Below, piece after piece: positions 1 to 6,644 of a stretch of DNA of 64,000 nt. The notes beneath the pieces are model-generated. The model was given only the letters and a program-made list of their open reading frames with translations. It was not told the DNA's origin and searched no databases. Each line of letters begins with the position of its first letter. The first letter of the stretch is position 1. This DNA comes from Micromonospora sp. MP36 (lineage in GTDB: Bacteria > Actinomycetota > Actinomycetes > Mycobacteriales > Micromonosporaceae): assembly GCF_008119785.1 (NCBI RefSeq), contig NZ_VSFA01000013.1, forward strand, positions 54,481 through 118,480. Reading direction: 5' to 3'. A program made the translations under genes and the position numbers.

Positions 1-1
1 C

Positions 2-397
2 GCCTGGTGCACCGAGCTGGCCCGGCAGCGCCGGGACAGCGGCGACGGCGACCACTACGGGGTGGTCCGCCGGGAGGACCAGCGGGTGGTCGGCTGCCTC
101 TGGACCCGGCGCACCGACTGGGGTGCCCGGCTGACCGAGGTGTCGTACGCGGTCGCGCCGCACGCCCGGGGCTACGGCCTGGCCGCCGAGGCGGTGGACG
201 CGGTCGCCATCGCGCTGATCCTGGAGCACGGTTTTCACCGGGTCGAACTGCGGGTGGCGCCGGGCAACGTGGCGTCCCGGCGGGTGGCCGAGAAGGCCGG
301 CTTCAGCTACGAGGGCCTGCTGCGCAACGCCGGCTTCGTCCGCGGCGCCCGCGTCGACCTCGAACTCTGGTCCTTCGTCGCCGCTGACCTGCGCTGA
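2..397 (+). CDS. GNAT N-acetyltransferase, RimJ/RimL type (5' end outside window)
   Basis: The reading frame is open from the first bases of the window, so the start codon lies upstream. The visible 131 residues include the acetyl-CoA-binding region of the GNAT fold: VSYAVAPHARGYGLAAEAV, followed by HRVELRVAPGNVASRRVAEKAGF, the usual end of RimJ/RimL-like acetyltransferases (Asn-x-x-Ser and an EKAGF-type turn). These enzymes transfer acetyl from acetyl-CoA to an N-terminal or small-molecule amine; the substrate cannot be told here. It converges on the penicillin-binding protein gene, and the 174-bp gap between them holds two palindromic repeats. Confidence 0.85.
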   Translation, partial: AWCTELARQRRDSGDGDHYGVVRREDQRVVGCLWTRRTDWGARLTEVSYAVAPHARGYGLAAEAVDAVAIALILEHGFHRVELRVAPGNVASRRVAEKAGFSYEGLLRNAGFVRGARVDLELWSFVAADLR

Positions 398-422
398 CCG
401 GGCCGGCCCGGCCCGGAACGGC

Positions 423-475
423 GATCAAGAGGTCCGCGTCAGGATCCGCAGGTCCTGGACGCAAACCTCTTGATC
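423..475. repeat. 53-bp imperfect palindrome between convergent genes
   Basis: The arms begin GATCAAGAGGT and end ACCTCTTGATC, and pairing resumes at GCGTC/GACGC, around a loop at 445-452. There are two C-A mismatches and one bulge. It lies between the converging GNAT and penicillin-binding protein genes, so it could serve as a bidirectional terminator, although no T-run follows. It looks like a dispersed palindrome rather than a gene-specific site. Confidence 0.6.
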
Positions 476-507
476 AACTACCCGGGCGCACCCCCGGGCG
501 GTCCGGC

Positions 508-559
508 CGACGGCTCCGGGTCGGGGCGCGGCTCCAGACGCGCCGAGCCGGAGTCGTCG
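508..559. repeat. Palindromic element family A, intergenic copy
   Basis: This 52-bp unit begins CGACGGCTCCGGGTCG and ends GCCGAGCCGGAGTCGTCG. It aligns end to end without gaps with the two tandem units at 40927-41034 (opposite strand) and with the outer halves of the copy inside cobT (4315-4423). The CTCCGG stem of this copy replaces CTCCAG in the others, with the matching change on the other arm, so pairing is kept. Here it lies between genes and is not translated. Confidence 0.7.
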
Positions 560-571
560 TGGGCTCGACGG

Positions 572-2707
572 TCAGCCGACGATCTGGTCGGACGGTGGGG
601 TGAACTGGTGGGTGGGCTGGCCCTTGAGCGCGTCGCGCAGGGTGGTCGCCACCGCGTCCACGGGCACCTGGGAGAGCCCGTCACCCACCGCGTTGAACGG
701 GTTGTCCGGGTCGGCGATGAAGCTCGCCGCGGCCAGCTCCGGGGTGTAGCCGACGAACCAGGCGGACCGGGTGCTGTCGGTGGTACCCGTCTTGCCGGCG
801 ACCGGGCGGCCGACCGTGCCCCGGACGCTGTCGGCGGTGGACCAGCCGCCGCAGCCGCCCTTGGCCGGGGTGTCACCGGTCGGACAGCGGGCGGCGTCGG
901 TGGCGGCCCGGGCCGCGTCCGCGCTGACCACCTGCCGGCAGCGCGGCTTGGCGACCTCCCGCTCCACCCCGCCGGCGGTCTTGTACATGGCCGGCGTGCC
1001 GTCGCGGTTGAAGATCGCGTTGACCGGGATCGCCTCGCAGTACCGGCCGTCCGCGGCCACCGCGGCGTACGCGTTCGCCATCTCCAGCGGGGTGGCGTCG
1101 GAGACGCCCAGGGTGAACGCGCCCCACTTGTTCGCCTTGTCCGGCGAGGCGTGGTCGCGGTCCACGTCGGTACGCCAGCGCAGCCCGAGCTGCTCGGCCA
1201 GGCGCACCCCCTTCTCCGCGCCGACCTTCTCCTCCAACTGCACGAAGAAGGTGTTCACCGACTTGCCGAAGCCGGACCACATGGTCTGCACGCCGGTCAT
1301 CGCGCCGCTGGCGTTGACCGGGGCCCACCCGTCGTAGATGGCCGACTGGTACTTGAACGGCGAGTTGATGGTGTCGGAGAGCTTCGTCCCGGAGTTGAGC
1401 GCGGCGAGCATCGTGAACATCTTGAACGTCGATCCGGCCTGGTAGCCGGGGAGCGTGCCCCCGCCGAGCAGCGGCGCCACGGTGTTCGGATAGTTCGCCT
1501 TGACGTTCGGGCCGGCCTCCGGGTTGGAGCTGTTCGGGTTCTCGCTCAGGTCGAGCGAGTAGGTGCGGTTCACCGCCATCGCCTTGATCCGTCCGGTGCC
1601 CGGCTCGGCGACCACGATGCCGTTGGCGAACGGGCTGCCGGTGCCGTCCTTCGCGCCCACGTTCTTCTCCGCCGCCTCCTGGATCTTCGGGTCGAGGGCG
1701 AGCACGATCCGGTAGCCGCCCCGGCGCAGCTTGTCCATCCGTTCCAGCCGGTTGTTGCCGAACGCGGGCTGCGAGCTCCACCAGTTCTTCAGGTAGTCGC
1801 AGTAGAAGCCCCAGGTCGTCCGGTACTTCTCCAGGAGCGCGGCGCAGTCGTTCGGCGGGTTGGTCAGCCGCAGCCGGATCGGCTCGGCCTTGGCCCGGGC
1901 GACCGCGTCGGGCGACAGGTAGCCGAGCCGCGACATGTTGTCGAGCACGTAGTTGCGCCGGCCGGTGGCGTCCTTCTGGTCGGAGGTGATCGGGTCGTAC
2001 TCCGATGGGGACTTCACCAGGCCGGCCAGGGTGGCCGCCTCGGCCGGGGTGAGCGTGGCCGGGGTCTTGGAGAAGAAGATCTGCGCGGCCGCGTAGATCC
2101 CGTACGCCCGGTGGCCGAAGTAGGCCGAGTTGAGGTACCGCTCCATGATCTGTTCTTTGCTGAGGTGCTTCTCGATGTCCAGCGCCATGCGCATTTCCTT
2201 GACCTTGCGCAGGCTGGTCTGCTGGGTGGCTTCCTGGACCTCCTTCGGGGTCTTGGCGCTGTCCCGCAGGGCCATCCGGACGTACTGCATGGTGAGGGTC
2301 GAGGCGCCCTGGGAGACGCCGCCGGAGCGGGAGTTGGCGACGAAGGCGCGGGCCACGCCCTTCGGGTCGACGCCGTGGTGCTGGTAGAAGCGGTTGTCCT
2401 CGGCGGCGACGATCGCCTGCTGCACGTTCGGCGAGATGTCCTGGATCTTGGTGTACTGCCGGTACTCCTCGTAGAACATCGTCAGCACGGTCTTGCCGTC
2501 CGGTGCGTAGAGGTACGAGGTCTCGGCGGGTAGCGCGGTCTTCAGGATGTTGGTCTTCTGCTCCACTGCGTGTGCGGTGGCCTTGGCGCCGATGCCGGTG
2601 AGGGCGGCGAGCGGGAACGCCGCGGCGGCGATCACGAGGCCGGCGATCAGCCCGGCGCGGAGGAGGAGAACGGCACGACCAGCGGAGGCACGGGGTCGGT
2701 TGCTCAC
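572..2707 (-). CDS. Class A penicillin-binding protein (GT51 transglycosylase / transpeptidase)
   Basis: A 711-residue bifunctional peptidoglycan synthase. A membrane anchor lies at about residues 11-37. The glycosyltransferase domain shows EDNRF (103-107) and GASTLTMQ (134-141), and the transpeptidase domain has the serine-acylation motif STFK (426-429), SVN (483-485) and KTGTT (639-643). All catalytic motifs are intact and the length is normal for actinobacterial PBP1-type proteins. It polymerises lipid II and cross-links stem peptides outside the membrane. The C-terminus stops shortly after the transpeptidase domain, without a long Pro-rich tail. A perfect AT-rich 19-bp palindrome lies 16 bp upstream of the start, so the gene is probably controlled by a dimeric regulator. 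The exact paralogue (PonA1- or PonA2-like) is not resolved. Confidence 0.95.
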   Translation of the reverse strand: MSNRPRASAGRAVLLLRAGLIAGLVIAAAAFPLAALTGIGAKATAHAVEQKTNILKTALPAETSYLYAPDGKTVLTMFYEEYRQYTKIQDISPNVQQAIVAAEDNRFYQHHGVDPKGVARAFVANSRSGGVSQGASTLTMQYVRMALRDSAKTPKEVQEATQQTSLRKVKEMRMALDIEKHLSKEQIMERYLNSAYFGHRAYGIYAAAQIFFSKTPATLTPAEAATLAGLVKSPSEYDPITSDQKDATGRRNYVLDNMSRLGYLSPDAVARAKAEPIRLRLTNPPNDCAALLEKYRTTWGFYCDYLKNWWSSQPAFGNNRLERMDKLRRGGYRIVLALDPKIQEAAEKNVGAKDGTGSPFANGIVVAEPGTGRIKAMAVNRTYSLDLSENPNSSNPEAGPNVKANYPNTVAPLLGGGTLPGYQAGSTFKMFTMLAALNSGTKLSDTINSPFKYQSAIYDGWAPVNASGAMTGVQTMWSGFGKSVNTFFVQLEEKVGAEKGVRLAEQLGLRWRTDVDRDHASPDKANKWGAFTLGVSDATPLEMANAYAAVAADGRYCEAIPVNAIFNRDGTPAMYKTAGGVEREVAKPRCRQVVSADAARAATDAARCPTGDTPAKGGCGGWSTADSVRGTVGRPVAGKTGTTDSTRSAWFVGYTPELAAASFIADPDNPFNAVGDGLSQVPVDAVATTLRDALKGQPTHQFTPPSDQIVG

Positions 2708-2722
2708 GAGGTCAAGCTATGA

Positions 2723-2741
2723 CATTTCCGATTCGGAAATG
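2723..2741. promoter_or_regulatory. Perfect 19-bp palindrome upstream of the PBP gene
   Basis: CATTTCCGATTCGGAAATG has 9-bp arms with perfect symmetry around one central base. It sits in an unusually AT-rich patch (about 2715-2755) of otherwise GC-rich DNA, where the promoter of the minus-strand PBP gene should be. Its position between promoter and start codon suggests a repressor or stress-regulator operator; the cognate protein is unknown. Confidence 0.6.
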
Positions 2742-2840
2742 AGAAAAATTCATAAACGGGCGAGTGGGTCGCGCGGTGGTGACGCGGCCCACGCCGGGAT
2801 CCGCTGTCCCGGGCGACGGCTTCCCGGCAGGATCGCGGAC

Positions 2841-3941
2841 ATGCGTGCTCAGCTGACCGGAACGCCCGCCGCCGGGCCGGGAGCGGACCCGCGGGACGAG
2901 CCCGACCTCGGGCACCACGGGGACGCCGAGGTGGCCCCCGGGCTGGTCGACCTGGCCGTCAACGTCCGCCGCGCGCCGATGCCCGACTGGCTGGCCGACC
3001 CGCTGGTCGCGGCGCTGGGCGAGCTGGCCGCGTACCCCGACCCCGGTCCGGCCCGGGCCGCCGTCGCCGCCCGGCACGGGCGTACCCCGGAGGAGGTACT
3101 GCTCACCGCCGGCGCGGCGGAGGGCTTCGTGCTGATCGCCCGGGCGTTGCGCGACGCCCGGCGACCGGTGGTGGTGCACCCGCAGTTCACCGAGCCGGAG
3201 GCCGCGCTGCGGGCCGCCGGGCACGCCGTCGAGCGGGTGCTGCTCGACCCGGCCGACGACTTCCGGCTCGACCCAGCCCGGGTGCCCGCCGACGCCGACC
3301 TGGTGCTGCTCGGCAACCCCACCAACCCGACCTCGGTGCTGCACCCCGCCGCGCAGCTCGCCGCGTTGGCCCGCCCCGGCCGGGTGCTCGTGGTCGACGA
3401 GGCGTTCGCCGACACCACCGTCGCTCCCGGCGTGGCCGGCGAGCCCGAGTCCCTGGCGACCCGCCGCGACCTGCCCGGCCTCGTGGTGGTCCGCAGCCTC
3501 ACCAAGACCTGGGGGCTGGCCGGCCTGCGGGTCGGCTACCTGCTCGGCGAGCCGGCGCTGCTGGCCCGGTTCGCTGCCGCCCAGCCGCTGTGGGCGGTCT
3601 CCACCCCGGCGCTCGCCGCCGCCACCGCCTGCGCGTCCCCGGCCGCCGTCGCGGCCGAGCGCGCCATCGCCGCCGGGCTCGCCGCCGACCGCGAGCACCT
3701 CGTGGCCCGCCTGTCCGGCCTGCCCGGGGTACGCGTCGCGGGCCGCCCGGCCAGCGCGTTCGTCCTGATCCACCGGCCCGGCGCCGCGGCGGTGCGGGAG
3801 CGGCTGCGGGAGCGTGGCTGGGCGGTACGCCGGGGCGACACCTTCCCCGGGCTCGGCCCGGACTGGCTGCGGATCGCGGTGCGCGATCCGGCGACGACCG
3901 ACGCGTTCACCGATGTGCTGGCGGAGATCCTGGAGGAATGA
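2841..3941 (+). CDS. cobC: CobC-like PLP-dependent aminotransferase / threonine-phosphate decarboxylase family
   Basis: A fold-type I PLP enzyme of 366 residues. The PLP lysine is Lys222 in SLTKTWGLAGLRVG, with the upstream GNPTNPT and VVDEAF motifs typical of the histidinol-phosphate aminotransferase/CobD group. It overlaps cobT by ATGA, so the two are translationally coupled. This supports a role in the lower part of cobalamin synthesis, namely making the aminopropanol phosphate linker or a related step. The frame stays open upstream as far as 2547, but the ATG at 2841 places the start just before the first conserved residues. Family assignment is firm; the exact reaction is inferred from context. 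Confidence 0.85.
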   Translation: MRAQLTGTPAAGPGADPRDEPDLGHHGDAEVAPGLVDLAVNVRRAPMPDWLADPLVAALGELAAYPDPGPARAAVAARHGRTPEEVLLTAGAAEGFVLIARALRDARRPVVVHPQFTEPEAALRAAGHAVERVLLDPADDFRLDPARVPADADLVLLGNPTNPTSVLHPAAQLAALARPGRVLVVDEAFADTTVAPGVAGEPESLATRRDLPGLVVVRSLTKTWGLAGLRVGYLLGEPALLARFAAAQPLWAVSTPALAAATACASPAAVAAERAIAAGLAADREHLVARLSGLPGVRVAGRPASAFVLIHRPGAAAVRERLRERGWAVRRGDTFPGLGPDWLRIAVRDPATTDAFTDVLAEILEE

Positions 3942-5128
3942 TGCTGGAGTCCACCGTGGCGGCGATTCGGCCGCTCGACGAGACCGCCATGGCGGCGGCC
4001 CGCGAGCTGCAGGGCCGGCTGACCAAGCCCGCCGGCTCGCTGGGCGCCCTGGAGCCCCTCTCCGTACGCCTCGCCGGGCTGGCCGGTGCCTGCCCGCCGC
4101 CGCTGCCCGAGCCGGCCGCGGTGGCCATCTTCGCCGGTGACCACGGCGTGCACGCCCAGGGCGTGACCCCGTGGCCGCAGGAGGTCACCGCGCAGATGAT
4201 CGGCAACTTCCTGGCCGGCGGCGCGGTGGTCAACGCGTTCGCCCGGCAGGCCGGCGCCTCGGTCACCGTGGTCGACGTCGGCGTGGCCACCCCGCTCCCG
4301 ATCGACCCGGCGGCCGACAGCTCCAGGTCGCAGCGCGGCGTCAGACCGGCCTTCATTCGGTCCGGAGCGGCGCCTAGCGGCGCGGAGGCCGAATTATGGC
4401 CGCCAGCCGAGCTGGAGTTGTCGCCCGGCACCGACCCGGCCGGACCCCGGCTGGTCGCGGCGAGCGTCCGCCCCGGCACCCGGGACATGACGGTGACCGC
4501 CGCGCTCACCCGGGACGAGGCGCGGGCGGCGGTGGAGACCGGCATCCGGATCGCCGGGGAACTCGTCGACGCCGGGGCGGGCATCCTGCTGACCGGCGAC
4601 ATGGGCATCGGCAACACCACCCCGGCCGCCGCGCTGGTCGCCTCGTTCACCGGGGCCGACCCGGCCGAGGTGACCGGGCGGGGCACCGGAGTGGACGACG
4701 GGACGTACGCGCGGAAGGTCGACGTGGTGCGGGCCGCGCTCGACCGGCACGCGCCGGACCCGGCCGATCCGCTCGGCGTGCTGGCCGCGGTCGGCGGGCT
4801 GGAACACGCCGCGCTGGCGGGGCTGATCCTGGGCGCCGCCGCGCGCCGGGTGCCGGTGCTGCTGGACGGGGTGATCGCGGTCAGCGCCGCGCTGGCCGCC
4901 GCCGCGTTCGCGCCGGACGCGGTCGGGGCGATGGTCGCCGGGCACCGCTCCGCCGAGCCGGGCGCCACGGCGGCCCTGCGGCAGCTCGGCCTCGACCCGC
5001 TGATCGACCTCGGGCTGCGGCTCGGGGAGGGCACCGGCGCGCTGCTCGCGCTCCCCGTGGTGACCGGCGCGGTCCGGGTGCTGCACGAGGTCGCCACCTT
5101 CGACTCGGCGGGCGTGGCCGAGAAGTGA
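3938..5128 (+). CDS. cobT: Nicotinate-nucleotide-dimethylbenzimidazole phosphoribosyltransferase, carrying an in-frame palindrome
   Basis: CobT activates the lower-ligand base of cobalamin by transferring ribose phosphate from nicotinate mononucleotide to 5,6-dimethylbenzimidazole. Hallmarks are FAGDHGV near the N-terminus, TGDMGIGNTTPAAAL in the middle and the catalytic Glu364 in GEGTGALLAL. At 396 residues it is about 40 longer than the usual family length (about 350). The excess is residues 127-162, encoded by the palindromic element at 4315-4423, which interrupts the region between VDVGVATPLP and the conserved SVRPGTRDM segment. The frame is kept, so the protein may still be active if the loop is surface exposed. 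ATGA overlap with cobC upstream; a repeat spacer leads to cysG downstream. Confidence 0.95.
   Translation: MMLESTVAAIRPLDETAMAAARELQGRLTKPAGSLGALEPLSVRLAGLAGACPPPLPEPAAVAIFAGDHGVHAQGVTPWPQEVTAQMIGNFLAGGAVVNAFARQAGASVTVVDVGVATPLPIDPAADSSRSQRGVRPAFIRSGAAPSGAEAELWPPAELELSPGTDPAGPRLVAASVRPGTRDMTVTAALTRDEARAAVETGIRIAGELVDAGAGILLTGDMGIGNTTPAAALVASFTGADPAEVTGRGTGVDDGTYARKVDVVRAALDRHAPDPADPLGVLAAVGGLEHAALAGLILGAAARRVPVLLDGVIAVSAALAAAAFAPDAVGAMVAGHRSAEPGATAALRQLGLDPLIDLGLRLGEGTGALLALPVVTGAVRVLHEVATFDSAGVAEK
4315..4423 (+). repeat. Palindromic element family A with a nested palindrome, inside cobT
   Basis: The outer halves (4315-4346, ending GGCGTCAGAC, and 4406-4423, GCCGAGCTGGAGTTGTCG) match the 52-bp units at 40927-41034. 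Where those units have 2 bases, this copy has 59 (4347-4405). That insert is itself an imperfect palindrome centred on CCTAGCGG (arms CATTCGG.../...CCGAATTATGG). The 57-base excess is 19 codons, so the frame is preserved. The outer parts encode SRSQRGVR and AELELS, the same frame as in the gene at 40705-41184. Confidence 0.75.
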
Positions 5129-5228
5129 GCGAGCGGAGCGAGCGAACCATTCGGCTCAGCAGCGTGGCGCGTCGCGCCGCCGCCGAGCGGAGCGAGGTGG
5201 CGGCGTGAGCGAGCGAACCATTCGGCCC
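5126..5228 (+). repeat. Stop-to-start intercistronic repeat between cobT and cysG
   Basis: The sequence GTGAGCGAGCG...ACCATTCGGC occurs at 5125-5155 and again at 5205-5228. The first copy starts at the cobT stop codon; the second provides the cysG start codon and its first eight or so codons. The segment between ends in GAGGTGGCGGC immediately before GTG, so the Shine-Dalgarno site of cysG lies within the repeat. A very similar ending, GAGGTGGCCCCGTGAGCG, precedes the gene at 13126. Confidence 0.65.
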
Positions 5229-6461
5229 AGCGGCGGCAACCCGTATCCCCTCGGGCTCCGGCTGGCCGGCCGCCGGGTCGTCGTGGTGGGTGGGGGCGCG
5301 GTGGCCACCCGGCGGGTGCCCGCGCTGCTCGACGCCGGCGCGGACGTGCTGCTGGTCGCGCCGGAACTCACCCCGGCGCTGCGGGCGCACGCCGACGCGG
5401 GCCGGCTGCACTGGGAGCCGCGTCGTTTCGTCCCCGCCGACCTGGACGGCGCCTGGCTGGTCCAGGTGGCCGTCGACGACCCGGCCGCCGCGGCCGCGGT
5501 CAGCGCCGCCGCCGCCGAGCGCCGGATCTTCTGCGTACGCGCCGACGACCGGGCGGCGGCCACCGCGTGGACTCCCGCGGTCACCCGGCACGGCCCGGTC
5601 ACGGTGGCCGTGCTCGGCGGCGGTGACCCCCGCCGTGCGATGACCGTCCGCGACGCCGTCCGCGACCTGCTGGGTGCACGGCAGGGCCCCCTCCTGACGT
5701 CTCCGGTACTGGAGGAGGGGCCCCCTGTCGACACCGCTGGGCGGGTGGCGCTGGTCGGCGCGGGGCCGGGCGACCCGGAGCTGATCACCGTGAAGGGATG
5801 GCGGCTGCTCACCGAAGCGGACGTGGTGGTCGCCGACCGGCTGGTGCCCGGGCTGCTCCTTGACGAGCTGCGCTCCGACGTCGAGCTGGTCGACGCCTCG
5901 AAGATCCCGTACGGGCCGTCCCGCGCGCAGGAGGAGATCAACCGGATCCTGGTGGACCGGGCCCGGGCCGGGAAGTTCGTGGTCCGGCTCAAGGGCGGCG
6001 ATCCGTACGTCTTCGGCCGGGGCGGGGAGGAGCTGCTGGCCTGCGCCGAGGCGGGCGTGCCGGTGACCGTGGTGCCCGGGGTGACCAGCGCGGTCGCCGT
6101 GCCCGCGGTGGCCGGTGTCCCGGTCACCCACCGGGCGGTGGCGCACGAGTTCACCGTGGTCTCCGGGCACGTGGCACCCGACTCGCCGGCCTCGCTGGTC
6201 CGCTGGGAGGCCCTGGCCGGCCTGCGCGGCACCCTGGTGGTCCTGATGGGCCTGAAGAATCTTCCCGCGATCAGCGCGACCCTGGTGGCCCACGGCCGCC
6301 CGGCCGACACCCCGGTGGCCGTGGTCCAGGAAGGCACCACCAGCGGCCAGCGCACCCTCCGCTCGACGCTCGGCGCGGTGGCGGCCGACGTGGTCGAGGC
6401 AGGCATCCACCCACCCGCCATCGTCGTCATCGGCGACGTGGTGGGGGCGCTCGACGTCTGA
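5205..6461 (+). CDS. cysG: Siroheme/cobalamin bifunctional enzyme: precorrin-2 dehydrogenase + uroporphyrinogen-III C-methyltransferase
   Basis: A 418-residue fusion. Residues about 15-150 form a Met8/CysG-N-like Rossmann domain (VVVVGGGAVATRRV) that oxidises precorrin-2. Residues about 185-418 form the SAM-dependent uroporphyrinogen-III methyltransferase (LVGAGPGDPELITVKGWRLL, RLKGGDPYVFGRGGEE). It supplies precorrin-2 or siroheme and fits directly after cobC-cobT. The GTG start at 5205 has AGGTGG five bases upstream; the first residues, MSERTIRPS, are encoded by the intercistronic repeat. The linker near residues 159-174 is encoded by a palindromic element (5682-5727). No separate ferrochelatase motif was checked. 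Confidence 0.92.
   Translation: MSERTIRPSGGNPYPLGLRLAGRRVVVVGGGAVATRRVPALLDAGADVLLVAPELTPALRAHADAGRLHWEPRRFVPADLDGAWLVQVAVDDPAAAAAVSAAAAERRIFCVRADDRAAATAWTPAVTRHGPVTVAVLGGGDPRRAMTVRDAVRDLLGARQGPLLTSPVLEEGPPVDTAGRVALVGAGPGDPELITVKGWRLLTEADVVVADRLVPGLLLDELRSDVELVDASKIPYGPSRAQEEINRILVDRARAGKFVVRLKGGDPYVFGRGGEELLACAEAGVPVTVVPGVTSAVAVPAVAGVPVTHRAVAHEFTVVSGHVAPDSPASLVRWEALAGLRGTLVVLMGLKNLPAISATLVAHGRPADTPVAVVQEGTTSGQRTLRSTLGAVAADVVEAGIHPPAIVVIGDVVGALDV
5682..5727 (+). repeat. Palindromic element family B, in frame in the cysG linker
   Basis: Arms CAGGGCCCCCTCCT (5682-5695) and AGGAGGGGCCCCCTG (5713-5727) flank a 17-base loop. The left arm with its following GAC matches, on the opposite strand, the motif GTCAGGAAGGGGGCCCTG seen at 38841-38866 and, less exactly, at 38310-38334. 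Within cysG it encodes QGPLLTSPVLEEGPP between the dehydrogenase and methyltransferase domains, without a stop or frameshift. Confidence 0.65.
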
Positions 6462-6480
6462 CCCCTTGTCCGGGTCGTCC

Positions 6481-6552
6481 GGTTTCCGGGGAGCCCACCC
6501 CGCTCCAGGCGGTCAGGCTTGATCCTTCCGCGGGGCGGGCTCCCCGGAAACC
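6481..6552. repeat. 72-bp hairpin element, copy 1
   Basis: Arms of 23 bp (GGTTTCCGGGGAGCCC... / ...GGGCTCCCCGGAAACC) pair with a single A-C mismatch and enclose a 26-base loop containing GGTCAGGCTTGA. A second copy is at 29823-29894. It lies 20 bp past the cysG stop and before the convergent GH15 fusion gene, so it could end transcription from cysG. Confidence 0.75.
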
Positions 6553-6598
6553 TGTCGTGGGTGGGGGCCATCCGTCGCTGAGGGGGAACAGTAAAACG

Positions 6599-6628
6599 GG
6601 CGGCCGGAGACTTTCGTCTCCGGCCGCC
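6599..6628. terminator. Bidirectional hairpin terminator between cysG and otsB/GH15
   Basis: A perfect 13-bp stem (GGCGGCCGGAGAC / GTCTCCGGCCGCC) closes a TTTC loop. An A-run (AAAA at 6593-6596) precedes it on the + strand, which reads as U's for transcripts from the minus-strand operon ending at 6645. It therefore fits best as the terminator of the otsA-otsB/GH15 operon. Confidence 0.75.
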
Positions 6629-6644
6629 GGTGGTGCTGGTCAGG

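Noticed and set aside
470..2533. Long open reading frame (687 codons) on the strand opposite the penicillin-binding protein gene
   Set aside because: It is a mirror of GC-rich codon usage in the real gene; the translation is Arg/Gly/Val-rich with no domain, while the opposite strand has every PBP motif.
2742..2840. A cobalamin riboswitch before cobC
   Set aside because: No B12-box-like sequence or extended structure is visible, and the leader is too short at about 100 bases.
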